NCBI GenBank assembly: GCA_030374805.1
Contig: JARGSG010000205.1
Span: 1-64,000 of the forward strand
Origin: Gracilaria gracilis
Taxonomy: Eukaryota; Rhodophyta; Florideophyceae; Gracilariales; Gracilariaceae
Direction: 5' to 3'
DNA: 64,000 nucleotides
In this document: one piece after another, positions 18,978 to 30,700 of the stretch
How positions within the stretch are numbered: the first letter of the stretch is position 1
Layout of the letters: every line of letters starts with the position of its first letter
Made by a program: the position numbers and the translations under genes
The notes under the pieces: generated by a model
What the model saw: the letters and a program-made list of their open reading frames with translations, nothing else
Told to the model about the DNA's origin: nothing
Database searches by the model: none

Positions 18978-19780
18978 AGGAGCACTGGAAGGAGCATAGG
19001 AAAGAGGTATTGTAGATACAAAAGTACAATCCGAATAGCAGACTGCAAGTTGCAGTCTGTAGACAAACGCTAGCAATGCATCCATCACGGGTACAGTGCG
19101 AAGAGTTTGGGTTCACTTTGCACTGTGTCATGCAGTGCATGTTTCCCATCACATGGACCGAGCACGTAGCATTCCCGAGAATCTTTTCTCGTGAGTTGCC
19201 CTATTAGCATGTGTTCCGGTGCCAAACAAAAGCATGATGATCATGATGGAAGGTGAGCTCACTTTGACATTTACTCATGTTTTAGGCTGAGCTCTTTTAT
19301 GCTAAACAACAATAGTGGCTGTTAATGAGTCATGAGTATCATCTCACGCTTGCAGGTGGATTCTCACACTATGAAGAGGACCGAGGAACTGACAATCGCA
19401 TACATGCGAAGCATATAATCGAACGTGCTTTCACGGTCAAGGACAAGGCTCTGCCAATTTCCTCGAGTCGTAATGCAGCATTTGGGTTGAAGTACAGAAT
19501 GCAGCCTCTTTATCGCGCATCGAGAAATCTCACAAGCGTTCTGGATCGCAGTCACGAGGCCCGTTTCTTTTTTTTTCTTCATAGTCGGTCTGAAGCTCTC
19601 TCATCCTTAGCCCTCGTATCCTTCGTGCCTCTGCTACTCTGAAGTACGCTCGACTTGCAGAGATCTGTGTAGAGCTCCTGCTTCCCACCGGATGGACCCG
19701 GGCGGCACGCAATACCCAGACTAAGTCAACGATGTTGATTTCAGCCATGTTTAATTCGCAAGAAAGAAATGTGGTGTTCG
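18978..19780. other. Intergenic region, no gene recognised
   Basis: About 800 bp between the 3' ends of two converging genes. The open frames present are short and unconvincing. Confidence 0.5.
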
Positions 19781-20320
19781 TCAGGAATTCGGTCTCCTCT
19801 TTGCCACTCTCTTCTGTTTCAGGGAAAACTGTGGTATTCTAAAGGCTTTCTCGTCAAGCCGAAGATTGGTGGGCAATTCAGAAAGGATCTCATCCTTTCT
19901 TTGCGTTTGGCGGTATGCATCATCATCCAAATGATCGTTATTTACCTGTTTTCCAACGGTGTTGAGCAGAATTTTGTGGCCATGGGATGGATTCTTCATG
20001 GGTCGCAGTTGGTAGGAGTACCAGTTGGCGATATCTTCCGTAGTTTCCATTCCTTGGAACGCATTGCTTGCAACTGGTATGCGATACTTTTGTGTATAGT
20101 GCTTCAAAATGGCCATCTTGATGGCATCATCTGGTATGCGGTCTTCCGTGCTGAGCGAGGAGTCTTTGAGAAGCGCTTGGATCTCTGTGTCTTGAATAAG
20201 ATCTTGAGCCGTAGAGTGAGCCGCGCGATATGTTATGGCGATCGCAGACACAATGTTCGGTTGCACTTTGTCCACTATGCGCCGACCCAAACTATTACAT
20301 ATGCTCATCATAATGAACAC
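19781..20320 (-). CDS. Possible mitochondrial ribosomal protein mL50
   Basis: A 179-residue basic protein with an N-terminus rich in Arg and hydrophobic residues (IVSAIAITYRAAHS), as in mitochondrial presequences. The central part (LKDSSLSTEDRIPDDAIKMA, then RIPVASNAF and TTEDIANWY) follows the pattern of mL50, a large-subunit protein with an acyl-carrier-protein-like fold: a conserved helix, a VPNS-like turn, then a DVxxFY-like helix. A late LPTNLRLD also resembles the family. It ends in a basic tail KQKRVAKRRPNS. The match is by eye and remote. It is divergent from LTV1, with 460 bp between the starts; an upstream exon cannot be excluded. Confidence 0.5.
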   Translation of the reverse strand: MFIMMSICNSLGRRIVDKVQPNIVSAIAITYRAAHSTAQDLIQDTEIQALLKDSSLSTEDRIPDDAIKMAILKHYTQKYRIPVASNAFQGMETTEDIANWYSYQLRPMKNPSHGHKILLNTVGKQVNNDHLDDDAYRQTQRKDEILSELPTNLRLDEKAFRIPQFSLKQKRVAKRRPNS

Positions 20321-20779
20321 TTACCAGTCGAGTACTTGGTTTCCCGATTGATGCCTTCGCCGTTCGATAAAGTCGTGAAGAATACTCTGTATAGAAGTTG
20401 AGTGTCAAATGTTCGTATCTAACCCAAATGTTCTATGACGGGATATCTGCTGCCTTCGACGCGATTGCGGCTTTGTTGAAACAAGTTTCCGCAGCACACA
20501 TGCTTCCTGTGCAATTGAGACAAGACCAATTACTATATGTGCATCATAATTTGTGCTTTTTAGCCAATAGTAAATGCTGAGCCAGCACGACGAAGACTGC
20601 GCTGACCTGTTGTATGATACCATAAACTTTTGGCAACAGCTGCGTTTTGACGACGACGACATCAATCTCCATTTCTGAAGAGTTCTCAAAGAACGTTCGC
20701 TACACTGTCGTGACGAACTTTGGCATTCCCACTCACTAACCCGGCCAGATAAAAGCCTTGTTCATCTCCACCACTCAAA
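20321..20779. other. Divergent promoter region of the mL50-like gene and LTV1
   Basis: 459 bp between two outward-reading genes, both linked to ribosome biology. No coding segment recognised. Confidence 0.5.
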
Positions 20780-22519
20780 ATGCCGCGCAGGAAAAGGAAT
20801 TTCATAGATAGGTCTCGTGCAAAGACGTTTCAACTCGTCAATGCTCCCACCCAAACAAATCCGTCTGATCATGTGTTAATGCCATTGTCAGCTGATAACC
20901 ACGAACAACAAGAGCTTTTGGACGGAAAGAATGAAATCGAACCTCAAGACTCACTTCAAATCCCACAGGAAGGCGATTATAGCAAACGGGAATACGAGCT
21001 TGGTGAATATGGGTTTCCAGACGATGGCTACGACTATTCTCAACATTTTAGACCCATTGGTGGTGGTGGTGGTGTTTTTATGGACGCAGTCACAGGTCTG
21101 CCTGACCCAGATGCTGTTTCCTCAACCAGAAGGCGTCGCAAGAACAACGCGTCGTCTGAAAGAAACACTGATTTGCGTCTTCGAGACCCTTCCGACCCAA
21201 GGGATAAATCCGCTCAAAATGCTGAAAGCGAAGAAAAGCCAGAGGAAAACTGGCTCAACCCGGACGATGAGCAACATCGAATGCGTGCTATTGAGGAAAT
21301 TAGACGTGATAGGAAGAACAACCCAGACCTGGACGAAGTCTTTGCATACCTCGACTCTGAAGGCGACCTTGATTCCACACCTTCGCCAGCCCTTGACTGT
21401 GACTCTAATCCTGTAGAAGGTGATACTTTGGATGATTCGCACTCGGAATCATACTCCGGATTGCTTGAAGATGATTTCGTAACGATTGCAAATACCTTCC
21501 CTAATGACCAAAGTCATACTGCACCCAATGAGGCTGATATATGGAAGAATATTCGTGAGCCCTACCGGAAACCCCGAGACCTTGACGAACAATTTGAAAA
21601 GTTCATGAACGGCTTCCAGTTAGATTCGACAGACGAAGAGTACGAGGAGATTGAGGAGCAGCTAATAGAGCAAGCAGACAAGCAAGGAGCCGACAGCCAT
21701 CCTCTCAACTTTGAACAATCTGACGATTTCTGGGAAGAGAATGACCTTGTAGAAGGATTGGCGGCTCTTAACTGTAACAATACAGCAGCTGAGGACGGGT
21801 ACCATCACCAACTTCACCCTGATATTTCCGAATCTGAGGCGCCGCCTTCTTGTGAGCGCGCGAAGGAGTTTGAGGAGTTTGCGGCTAAAGAGTTTGAAAG
21901 CGGAATGGAACGCTTGCTTGGTTCGTACGTTCGTGCCACCCCGAAGGAAACCTTTGAAGCATTTGACGGAGTAGAGAAAGCAAGAGAAGCGATAAGAAGA
22001 GCTGAACTTGAAGAAAATGAATACATCGAAAAGCTGAATGATCTCAACATCGAAAGCGATGGTCATGATTCTGATTTGGATTCTCAGTTCGAAGAGATGT
22101 ACAAACAGGAAGAAAAGTGGGACTGCGAAACGATCCTAACAACATATAGCAATCTAGACAATCATCCTAGCGTCATTGACGCACCTATTGGGCGCCGCCG
22201 AGTTGTAGCACAACGGACACCGATAATTCGGTTAGATCCACGAACACAAGCTCCTGTTGAATTCAGCCAAGCTGAACGGTCTGCTGCTTCTGCTTCATCT
22301 ATAGATTACGGAACCAGGCGCTCCGCTACTGGTGTTCATTCTCGAACTAGAGGTGAGAGTAAAGAGGAGAAGAGGGCCCGAAAGACCGCAGCAAAAGAGG
22401 TCTCAAGAGAACGGCGTGCTCTCAAGAGCGAGATGAAGAAGGCATTCGGTGCAGAGAAGACGAAGCAGGGACGACATGCAACTTCTATTGGTAAGGCCAA
22501 AGTTGCTGTCAAATTCTAA
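20780..22519 (+). CDS. LTV1: LTV1, 40S ribosome biogenesis factor
   Basis: A 579-residue protein. LTV1 binds pre-40S particles and is needed for their maturation and nuclear export. The N-terminus shows the hallmark of the family: MPRRKRNFIDRSRAKTFQLV, followed by YGFPDDGYDYSQHFRPIG at about residues 75-92. The middle is strongly acidic (DDE runs), and a conserved segment EEFAAKEFESGMERLLGSY lies near 365-385. The C-terminus is a basic helix (KEEKRARKTAAKEVSRERRA) that in homologues contacts rRNA. No introns. The start is fixed by the conserved N-terminus. Confidence 0.93.
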   Translation: MPRRKRNFIDRSRAKTFQLVNAPTQTNPSDHVLMPLSADNHEQQELLDGKNEIEPQDSLQIPQEGDYSKREYELGEYGFPDDGYDYSQHFRPIGGGGGVFMDAVTGLPDPDAVSSTRRRRKNNASSERNTDLRLRDPSDPRDKSAQNAESEEKPEENWLNPDDEQHRMRAIEEIRRDRKNNPDLDEVFAYLDSEGDLDSTPSPALDCDSNPVEGDTLDDSHSESYSGLLEDDFVTIANTFPNDQSHTAPNEADIWKNIREPYRKPRDLDEQFEKFMNGFQLDSTDEEYEEIEEQLIEQADKQGADSHPLNFEQSDDFWEENDLVEGLAALNCNNTAAEDGYHHQLHPDISESEAPPSCERAKEFEEFAAKEFESGMERLLGSYVRATPKETFEAFDGVEKAREAIRRAELEENEYIEKLNDLNIESDGHDSDLDSQFEEMYKQEEKWDCETILTTYSNLDNHPSVIDAPIGRRRVVAQRTPIIRLDPRTQAPVEFSQAERSAASASSIDYGTRRSATGVHSRTRGESKEEKRARKTAAKEVSRERRALKSEMKKAFGAEKTKQGRHATSIGKAKVAVKF

Positions 22520-23706
22520 CACAGTTATCAGTTTAGCCGCCCAGTTCATAAGACACACCCTTTACAACTGAAATGAATGAGAAGCGACTGGGCTCTAGAG
22601 GATTCCGAGCAGACAGCCAGAGAGTTGTGGACAGCGAGCTGGACTGAGGTGAAACCGAGTTTGAAGAATACCCTGGTTTAGTAGTGAGCCCACATTGGAA
22701 TACGCGAATTGTACAAGGTTCAGTAAGAGTAAATCAAACTTGCTATTTAATGCTCCCGCTAGCTAGATAGTGTCCAAGCCAGAACGAAGACCATGCTATG
22801 ATTAGCTCGGCGCTCTGCCTTTCTTCCCAGTGGCCTTTGATGGTTGAAGACTAAAGCTCTTGGAGACCATCACCGTGACAATCATCTCAGAACAGAGGCA
22901 AATGGGAATGTTGCAGCTTTCGAGATCGGATCGGTTCCAAACGTTTACCGCTTACCTGCTCCAAATGATGATGACGACGCTCAACTAGCACCGATACGTA
23001 CTGCGAGGCGAGGCCCAAATTCAGCGATCTTCATGTACATAGTACGTCTCATTGTACACAAACTTGGGAACAATGAAACGAAATCTCGATGTGCTGATCG
23101 TTGGGCACGTGAATATCGCATTCACGTGATGTGCGTGTCTCCAATCCGACTCGTTGCGGAGGGAGCGAAATGAGAACGCAGATGGATCCCCAACGGAGAC
23201 CAAGATGGCCTTCCTTAGAAGAGAAAGCTTTATTTAGGAGCTTTACTGCAGTATAGTAATAAGGGACCGCTGCCCCTAAGAAGAAGAAGGGCTGATTGTT
23301 TACATCTGAAAGTATTATCACCATGGGGCTCCGAAAGTTCAAAGGAACCAGAATCTTGTTCTTTACTTTTGAGTCACAGGTTCATTGCCATAAGCGCTCG
23401 GTAATGGGAGTCTTTTTCAACCGGGGCACGGAGCCTTCACTCCGGACTCCGGAGGTATGATAAGTCTGAGATAGTCAAGGAGAGCCTCTCCTCTTGACTT
23501 CGCGTGGAAATGGCTCAAGGCTGTTGTGCTTCGATACAAAATATTTCCGTGTAAGGTTCTCTTTACATTGGTTTCGTAACATCTCTACATCATTATCGGC
23601 ATGAAGCACGCCGGGACAAGTCTTGTCCAGGGTCCTTATTTGAACGCTATGTTGAGAGACAGGAAACAGATATGTGACGCACGAGTTTCTGAGCATGTTG
23701 AACTAA
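22520..23706. other. Intergenic region, no gene recognised
   Basis: 1.2 kb between the 3' ends of LTV1 and the MAK11-like gene. The longest frame (22844-23173) has no recognisable composition or motif. No RNA gene seen. Confidence 0.5.
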
Positions 23707-24888
23707 CTATTTCTTCATCTCCTTCATGAGCTTTCGCTTCTTTCGCTTTCGCTGTGAGGCAGTTTCCAAAGTTTTTGTATAGCCCTCACCCCTCTGCCGC
23801 CCATTCTGTTTATGAGGCTTCGCAGCATACGCTTCGCTTGCCGCCGTAATAGTTTCGACTTGACTCCTTTCCTGTAGTGCGTTTTCGCCCTCTTCCTCAT
23901 CCGACTTGTTCAAGTCTTCCTTGAGACCAGCTGTCATGCATGTAAGACGAAGATGACCGTCCGCTATAGCTGTCTCAATCCGCGGCTGCCCTTTCATTCT
24001 CACATCCCAGATCTTTAATCCGCCGGCTGAGTCAGCAGATATGACCAAGCCATTTAAGACAGCCAAGCTTCTTACGCGCTTCTCATGTTCGAGCGCAATC
24101 GCACTGTCGGAAGCCTGTCGCGAGTCCCATATTCTGACGACCTTCTCTTCACCGCCAGTGACAATAGTATTGTTGTCAATGAATTGCTCGCATAAAACAG
24201 GGTACTCATGATCCAGAACACAAGTTGTTTTGCCGTCCACGTTAAACAAGGTGAGTCGCTTCCCGCTCGTTATCGAGTACATTTGCCCACTGGGTGCCCA
24301 TCTTACAGATGTAGGCACAGAGCCTTTTGTCTTGCACGAAAAGGCTACTTTGCCTTTCGCCAAGTTCCACATGCACAAAGAGCGGTCCTTCGATACACTC
24401 AATGCAACCCGGGCGGATTGATGCACAGCCATACCAATGACAGGAGCATTGTGTGCGCGAAGCTGCTTTAAGCACGACCAATCCGAGCAACGCCAGACGC
24501 ATATGGAAGCATCATCGGAACAAGAGAAAAGAACACTTCGCTTTGAATCTCTAACAAACTGCAGGGCATTAATCGTTCCATCGTGGTGCTGCAATGTACC
24601 AACCTCGACTGCCTTGGCCAGGTCATATATACGAATTGTTTCATCGACGCCGCCGGAAGCCAATAGAGAAGACTTCAATGCCAAGGAACGAACGGCATTG
24701 ACATGAGGGCTGTAAGCGAACTTGAGCGCGAGAGTGAGAGCGCTCGACTCGTCAGCTTTGAGAGAGAGGCCGGCCAAGGAACCATCATAGCCTCCTAGAA
24801 CAATATGTGAGGGGTCTGGCGAGCTGGGGATGGACACCATGACTGGTGTTCTGTCACATTGCTCGAGGAAGAGCTGAAGCGAAAGCAA
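23707..24888 (-). CDS. WD40 protein MAK11/PAK1IP1-like, 60S ribosome assembly
   Basis: A 393-residue beta-propeller with about six WD40 repeats: LASGGVDETIRIYDL, VLFSCSDDASICVWRCSDW, ALSVSKDRSLCMWNLA, IVTGGEEKVVRIWDSR and SADSAGGLKIWDVR are visible. The order, the HVNAVRSLAL and HHDGTINALQF segments and the basic C-terminal tail (RKRKKRKLMKEMKK) match MAK11/PAK1IP1, a nucleolar factor recruited with early 60S precursors. The tail is likely both a nucleolar signal and an RNA contact. The ATG at 24888 gives a short extra N-terminus; an ATG at 24840 just before SIPSSPD is a possible alternative. No introns. Confidence 0.85.
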   Translation of the reverse strand: MLSLQLFLEQCDRTPVMVSIPSSPDPSHIVLGGYDGSLAGLSLKADESSALTLALKFAYSPHVNAVRSLALKSSLLASGGVDETIRIYDLAKAVEVGTLQHHDGTINALQFVRDSKRSVLFSCSDDASICVWRCSDWSCLKQLRAHNAPVIGMAVHQSARVALSVSKDRSLCMWNLAKGKVAFSCKTKGSVPTSVRWAPSGQMYSITSGKRLTLFNVDGKTTCVLDHEYPVLCEQFIDNNTIVTGGEEKVVRIWDSRQASDSAIALEHEKRVRSLAVLNGLVISADSAGGLKIWDVRMKGQPRIETAIADGHLRLTCMTAGLKEDLNKSDEEEGENALQERSQVETITAASEAYAAKPHKQNGRQRGEGYTKTLETASQRKRKKRKLMKEMKK

Positions 24889-25251
24889 GTTTGCTGGGCA
24901 TCTACAAGTTGTGTTGACCGACGGCGACAGCGCCGGTCAACACGCGTTAGGGCAGAAAAGATCAACGGCCGTTATCATGTCAAATTTTGTATCATGCTAT
25001 GAAGGGTAGAGTTCAAGCCCAAAAAGTTGATCTGAGAACGAACCGCTGAAGACGAAATTGAGGCACTTCGCTCGCACAACAATCTTCCAGCCCCTGAGGG
25101 GAAGTATCTACAGATAGGCGCCTAAACGCCGAGGCTGTAGCCTCATAGATGCAATGCCCGGCCACCGGTCACAAAACGAAGTCCGATAAAACTGAGGACA
25201 CGTCCACTTCAGTTGCAGCAAACGTGCTTACCGCTTAGATCCTGCGTCAAA
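24889..25251. other. Divergent promoter of the MAK11-like and serine dehydratase genes
   Basis: 363 bp, outward-reading genes on both sides. No coding sequence seen. Confidence 0.5.
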
Positions 25252-26214
25252 ATGACCAAGCCCGTCTCTCAACTGAAGACCGCTCAATTGCATGTTAACA
25301 CACCTTTGGTCCATTCAACAGTTCTTTCTACGCCGACTAAGAAAGTCTTCTTGAAGCTCGAAAACACACAGCCCAGCGGATCTTTCAAGATTCGTGGCCA
25401 TGGGTATCTTTGCTCAACTGCGGCTGAAGAGGGAGTCACCCACTTCGTATCTTCCTCTGGTGGAAACGCTGGTGCGGCCGTCGCATATGCCGGCAAACAG
25501 CTCGGCATACGAGTCACAATTGTAGTGCCAGAAAGCACGCCAGGTTTCATGAAACAACGGCTTCGAGAAGAGGGTGCTGAAGTAGTTGTGCATGGAAGCG
25601 TGTGGGATATCGCCGATAAATATGCCCGGAAGCTTGCTGAAGGAGAAGGTTCGCTACACATCAGCCCTTTTGACCACCCAAGGTTATGGACCGGTCATGC
25701 TACCCTGGTAGAAGAACTAGCGCATCAACTCGACGAAAAGCCCGCAGCAGTCATCGTAAGCGTAGGAGGCGGTGGTCTGTTTCTGGGAGTGGCTGAAGGC
25801 ATGCGCAAACAAGGCTGGGAGCATGTTCCCATTGTCACGGCGGAGACAGAGGGCGCTGAAAGCTTCGCCAAAATGGCGGAAGCGGGGCGCGTTGTCAGTT
25901 TAAGTGAGATATCGTCGATTGCCAAATCGCTTGGGGCACTGGCTGTGAGTGAGAAATGCGCTGAATGGGTTCGGGAAGGGAGAAATGTGATTACTCGAGT
26001 TGTGAGTGACCGACAGGCAGTTGAAGCATGTTCTTTGCTTGCAGTTAAGCATCGCATTTTGGTGGAACCTGCATGCGGCGCGGCTGTTGCAGCCTTAGAA
26101 GATCTTCCAGTTGAAGGTAACATAGTTGTGGTAGTGTGTGGAGGAAACATGACATGCCCATCTCTGCTTCAAAAGTGGATCCAACAAACAGGAGCATCAG
26201 AGACTGAACTTTAG
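25252..26214 (+). CDS. L-serine/L-threonine dehydratase, PLP enzyme
   Basis: A 320-residue fold-type-II PLP enzyme that deaminates serine (and threonine) to pyruvate (and 2-oxobutyrate) plus ammonia. The Schiff-base lysine is K46 in QPSGSFKIRG, the substrate loop is SSSGGNAG (67-74), and the phosphate-binding glycine loop is SVGGGGL. The C-terminal CGGNM is where the cofactor ring-nitrogen partner sits (a Cys in this family). The length equals that of yeast CHA1/animal SDS-type enzymes without a regulatory domain. The 13 upstream in-frame codons from 25213 are not conserved, so AAAATGACC at 25252 is taken as start. No transit peptide is obvious, suggesting a cytosolic enzyme. Confidence 0.9.
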   Translation: MTKPVSQLKTAQLHVNTPLVHSTVLSTPTKKVFLKLENTQPSGSFKIRGHGYLCSTAAEEGVTHFVSSSGGNAGAAVAYAGKQLGIRVTIVVPESTPGFMKQRLREEGAEVVVHGSVWDIADKYARKLAEGEGSLHISPFDHPRLWTGHATLVEELAHQLDEKPAAVIVSVGGGGLFLGVAEGMRKQGWEHVPIVTAETEGAESFAKMAEAGRVVSLSEISSIAKSLGALAVSEKCAEWVREGRNVITRVVSDRQAVEACSLLAVKHRILVEPACGAAVAALEDLPVEGNIVVVVCGGNMTCPSLLQKWIQQTGASETEL

Positions 26215-26723
26215 CATTCATGTACAGTATGTGCGAAGAACAAAGTCTGATCCAAGGAAATCCATTAGTCTCGTCGTTAAACAGAAAGGGTATGGGGAAC
26301 GGCGGATAAAGGGGGGACGTTCATATGAGAAGATTAGAACGATTCGTTCATGAGCGAAGATCAGCGATGAATATTGCTACAGTACTTAGGAAGGCAATTG
26401 TATCCACAACGAGCACATGGTCATCGCATGATAAGAGTTTTTTTTGAGATCGTGTAAAACAATTCCTCAGAACGGGGGTGTGCTTCAGTTGGTACCGTTG
26501 GTAGATGCTCTGAAATACGCACTCTCTGTGTTCCAATGTAGCGGCGTTCAACGCCGCAACACCCGCCATTCGACATTCTTTCGCGGTTTGCTGAAGAGCG
26601 GCTCAACTCCTTGGGGGAATACATTCCGTCGTTGTTCGACGACGACGGTATCCACCCATAGCTATCTCTCTTCTACGTGTAGTACTCTACCATTGACGTT
26701 GGCATCTACAGACCGCTCAAGGT
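26215..26723. other. Intergenic region, no gene recognised
   Basis: About 500 bp between genes on the same strand; likely 3' region and promoter. Confidence 0.5.
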
Positions 26724-27776
26724 ATGACTCCATATGAAGGGATGACAGCTTTCGCTACCCCTCTTTTCTTTCCATGTTCTTCAACACGGTTTGGAGCAGT
26801 CTGTGGCAAGGTACGAAGGAGCTTACCCGGACGAACTGTGAGAAAACGTCCATGCCAAGACTCACATGTTCTGAGGAACACCATCCGAGCCCAAGTACCG
26901 CTTTCACAGACCATTAAGCGAGCCATGGAAAACGAATTTCCTCGAAAAGACATATCTCGCGTCTTGAAGTCTTTCGATGACGTCATAACCGGTACGGAAC
27001 TTGAAGTAGGAAATGGAACTCCACGTCATCAGAAAGCTTCGAGTTTCATTGAAGGGCTTGATGCGGTACCTTTCTACGACGACTTCACCTCGACTGAGTC
27101 CAAACTAAAATGGGTGGGGTACCTTGAGCAACACTGGGAGATCATTGCGAATGAACTCAGGGCGGTCACGTCCACGAAACATATTCGACGTCGTGGAAAC
27201 AATATCTGGGTCCCTCCCGTCATCGAAGCCGCCACTGCATACGGACCAGACTGGCGGACTCTGGTTCTCCAAGATAGAGTTTGGGACCCAATCAATTCAA
27301 AGCTTTTCCCAGAAACAGTGAGAATATTACGTGACGAAGAAGCGAACGTGCCTTCAGTCGAGGCATTCTTCGCTAAACAAGCACCGAGGACTGGTATAAA
27401 ACTCCACACAGACTTTTGCAACTTCATCCTGACGATGCACCTTGGACTTGACATACCAGAAAACAAGTCGTGGATCGAAGTTGGGGGCGAAAGAAGATAC
27501 TGGCGAAACGGAAAAGCTCTAGTCTTTAACACCAGTTTCTTTCACCAAACGATGAATGAGTCCAAGGACCAAGAACGCCATGTGCTCCTCATCAGGTTTT
27601 GGCACCCCGAATTAACTCAAATCGAAAGAAAGGCTTTGAGCCTCTTGTTTGCTCTTATTGACGATCCTGACTCTCATCCTGCGACCGTAAAAGCGGAAGC
27701 TCAGTTGCGAAATGAAACCCAACAGGCGAAGGTTAACAGAAAGTCACGGCCTGGTGGACGGGGCTTTGCCAGATGA
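26724..27776 (+). CDS. Aspartyl/asparaginyl beta-hydroxylase-like protein, probably plastid
   Basis: A 350-residue Fe(II)/2-oxoglutarate-type dioxygenase. The double-stranded beta-helix motifs of the Asp/Asn hydroxylase family can be followed: H228 in IKLHTDFCNFILTMHLGLDI, then GKALVFNTSFFHQTMNES with the second iron histidine H274, and an arginine (R286 or R291) for 2-oxoglutarate in RHVLLIRFWHPEL. The first 55 residues are rich in Ser, Thr, Arg and small residues, with few acids, as in transit peptides. Related plant and algal proteins are chloroplast-located. The substrate is unknown. A second ATG at residue 7 is an alternative start. Confidence 0.75.
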   Translation: MTPYEGMTAFATPLFFPCSSTRFGAVCGKVRRSLPGRTVRKRPCQDSHVLRNTIRAQVPLSQTIKRAMENEFPRKDISRVLKSFDDVITGTELEVGNGTPRHQKASSFIEGLDAVPFYDDFTSTESKLKWVGYLEQHWEIIANELRAVTSTKHIRRRGNNIWVPPVIEAATAYGPDWRTLVLQDRVWDPINSKLFPETVRILRDEEANVPSVEAFFAKQAPRTGIKLHTDFCNFILTMHLGLDIPENKSWIEVGGERRYWRNGKALVFNTSFFHQTMNESKDQERHVLLIRFWHPELTQIERKALSLLFALIDDPDSHPATVKAEAQLRNETQQAKVNRKSRPGGRGFAR

Positions 27777-27794
27777 CCTTAACTTCTTCACACT

Positions 27795-30700
27795 TTACAA
27801 GAAGGTGAACCGGAGAATTCTGCTCTGATCGTCCGGAATTACTAATGGTGGTAATGACTTGTCAATTTTGCGCCGTACCACTGGACGGGAAGTGAAGTCT
27901 ACAGGCGTTCCAAACTCCGTCTCGAACTCCTTCTTAATGGCCTCCACTTGTGCTACAGTCTCGGCTCTTTCAAGCCTCTGGAAAAGACGCATATTCCTTC
28001 TTTCCGTATGCTTAGCTTTCTCTTCAGCACGCTTCAGATTTGTTTCGAATGAATCCAATTCAGCTTGGTGTGAACTGCGTTTGTTTGAGAGTAAACGTTT
28101 TGCTATATCAAACATGACGTTTGTCTTCGTTTGTGTACTTGAAGTTGTCGGATTGTTACCCCTCTCATTCTGTGCCACAGTTCCTTCCATGTTTCCGTTT
28201 GCTTTAACAGTGCTTACCTTAAGAACCTCTACATCTTCTTGGATTGGACCATCGAAGATTTCAGTGAGGAGATCTACGTTAAATTGATATCTCGCAAAGG
28301 ATTTCGTTTGATCCGCTATAACTTCCGGCGAATCTTTGCCTTCAAAGTATGCAGCTGCGTTCTCGACGACATTAACGATAGTATCACCAGCACCGTTGTA
28401 TGCCGCCTTGAACTTCGCACTCGCTTGTCTTGCATGAACTCTTTGCTTAAAGGATGTTCCAAATCCCCTCGGCAGGCTTGTCGGTGTACTTCCGGCCCTT
28501 GCATTCCTGTTTGCGTTTCCTAGTGATAGAGTTGACGGGGATGTTTGGAGGTTCCCAGTCACGCTTCCATGTACTCCAGGACCACTACCTTTGTCTCCAT
28601 ACCCACCAGACGACGATTGCATACGGGATCCGAAACGTCTATTTACATCGACTCCACTATACGAACTCCCTCCCAAGGAGGCTGCACTCTGATTTGCTTG
28701 TGAGCCACGAGTCCCGAAGAACTCATCCCTATCAATAATACGACCGCTGGTCGGAATGTATTCATGTAGCGCAAATTCTGGTTTTCCCCGATTCCAATAT
28801 GAGAGATAGCGGGCCATATCAGCCTCCATCTCGGTCTTTTTTCTCCTCTCCATTCCGTATGCGAAACAATAGGCGCGTAGCTGATCTCGATTGTAAGTTC
28901 TTAGTTCCTTGAAAGTTAGGCGCTCAAACGGAAGTACTTTCTTATCATTGAGCCTGGCTATCTTCGGCTGATCAAGTTGATCCTCTGTCACAAACACAGC
29001 GTTTCCAACTCTCATCGCCAAACCCTTAGCTTCCATAACCGGACGGGGACCATCATCTTCTGGAGCCCCTTCCGCTTCTTTTCCTTTTGAAGCTTGCGAT
29101 GCGGTATCCGATGATTTCTGTGCAGGAGCCTTCCCAGCTTCTTGTGTTACAGAGTCTTGCCTCCCGCCAGAATCAAATGAGGAATCTGGAGCACCTCCTC
29201 GACTATTACTCCTTGCCCTCAACAGCTGGGATTGCGTCGCTTTATGAACGTTCTTTCGCGACTTCTTGATCTGAGCTGTATTGTCATCCTCCGCTTGACC
29301 TTGTTTCTCAAGTCCTGCATCAGTCTTCGACGGTGTATTTTCTGTCATTTCAACGTCTTCAGAAGTCTTGTTGTCAATCTTGCTAACGTCAATCGGGCCC
29401 TTACCAGCAATTATGTTAATGTCTTCAGAATCTTTCTCATCTCCCATCTTCTCGTTGCTGGGGATTGCTTCCAACTGCTGGCCAGCTGAGTCTATATCCA
29501 TCGGAGCTGCCCCTTGTTCAGTAGCTGGTGTTTCTTTTAAGGGTTCTATTCTCTCTACCACGGGTTTCGTATTGGGTTTTGAATTAGAGCGTTCATTTCC
29601 TACGCCTGTCGGTATGTCATCATTACCATCCGAACTGTTGGCTCCCTTTGATAGGCCCTGATCTTTCGCACCGTATTCGTTTGCAGCAGACGACACGGGG
29701 GTTAGACCACGAGGCTTGCCCTCAGATATGGACTCTTTTTTAGCCGATTCGTCCTGCTTCGCCTGATCACTGGAGCTCTCCGCGATTCCAACTTCATGAG
29801 CTTTTTTCCCACCCACGACATCTTCTGACTCATGCCCCTCGCGACCACCTGTTGACAAATCCTCTGCCCTATCTGCAGTTCTTGAACCCGGCGGATGATC
29901 CACAATGCTCTCGGTCTTTTGCATTTCCCTTTCCTCCTCCTTGATGACGCTCTCCTCTTGATTCGTCCCGGAAACTTTGCCGGGTTCAGAGTCCATTAGC
30001 AGATGATCTTCAGTTTGGCCTTTCGAAAAATGTTGGGGAGACGTACTACCAAGATGTTTTCCGCAATCAGCGGTAGATTCCGCTTTACCAGGCTCTACCT
30101 CATCATCTGACAGTTTTGGGAGAAGTAAAGGCTTGTCTTCTTCCCCAGTTTCGGGCTGCTCTTCACTGGGTTTCTCGTCATTTTTCAGGATTTTGAGCTC
30201 CGTTGGACTAGATACAGGATTGTCAGAACTGGATAGACCGTGAGCAGCATTAGACTCTGCGTCAGGCTCTTGTTTCGCACTAGGTAAAGAAGGGGGGTTT
30301 CCTTTCGGGGCAGACTCTTCTGGCTCTCTTTGAGCAACCGAGGGGTGCGATGGTGGGTTGGTGCCGTCTGGTGCTTGTTTGGTATGGGTGCCCTCGCTTG
30401 GGATCGTTGCTTTCCGTTCGTCGCTTGGGAGCTTCTGTGCAGAAATACTGACTTCTGCTGCGTCTGCGGTCTGCTCGGAAAAGTCACTGTTTTGCTTCAT
30501 CATCGGGTTTTGGGGAGAAGCATCTAATGGCTTGTCTTCGGCAGAAGTGGTTTTGTCGAGATCTGGTTCATCAACTGCTAGTTTATCAACAGAGCCGGAT
30601 TGAGCTTCAATAGAAACCAAGGGCAATGTAGCAGCCTTTTCAGGATGCCCTACCTTGGGAGACACTGATTGCGCATGTCGTGGAGGCAAATCGTGACCGG

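Noticed and set aside
19769-20401. 210-codon plus-strand frame
   Set aside because: Overlaps the mL50-like gene on the other strand, which has a better protein pattern and a presequence.
28454-28738. Short plus-strand frames within the SAP-like gene
   Set aside because: Antisense shadows of a long minus-strand frame.
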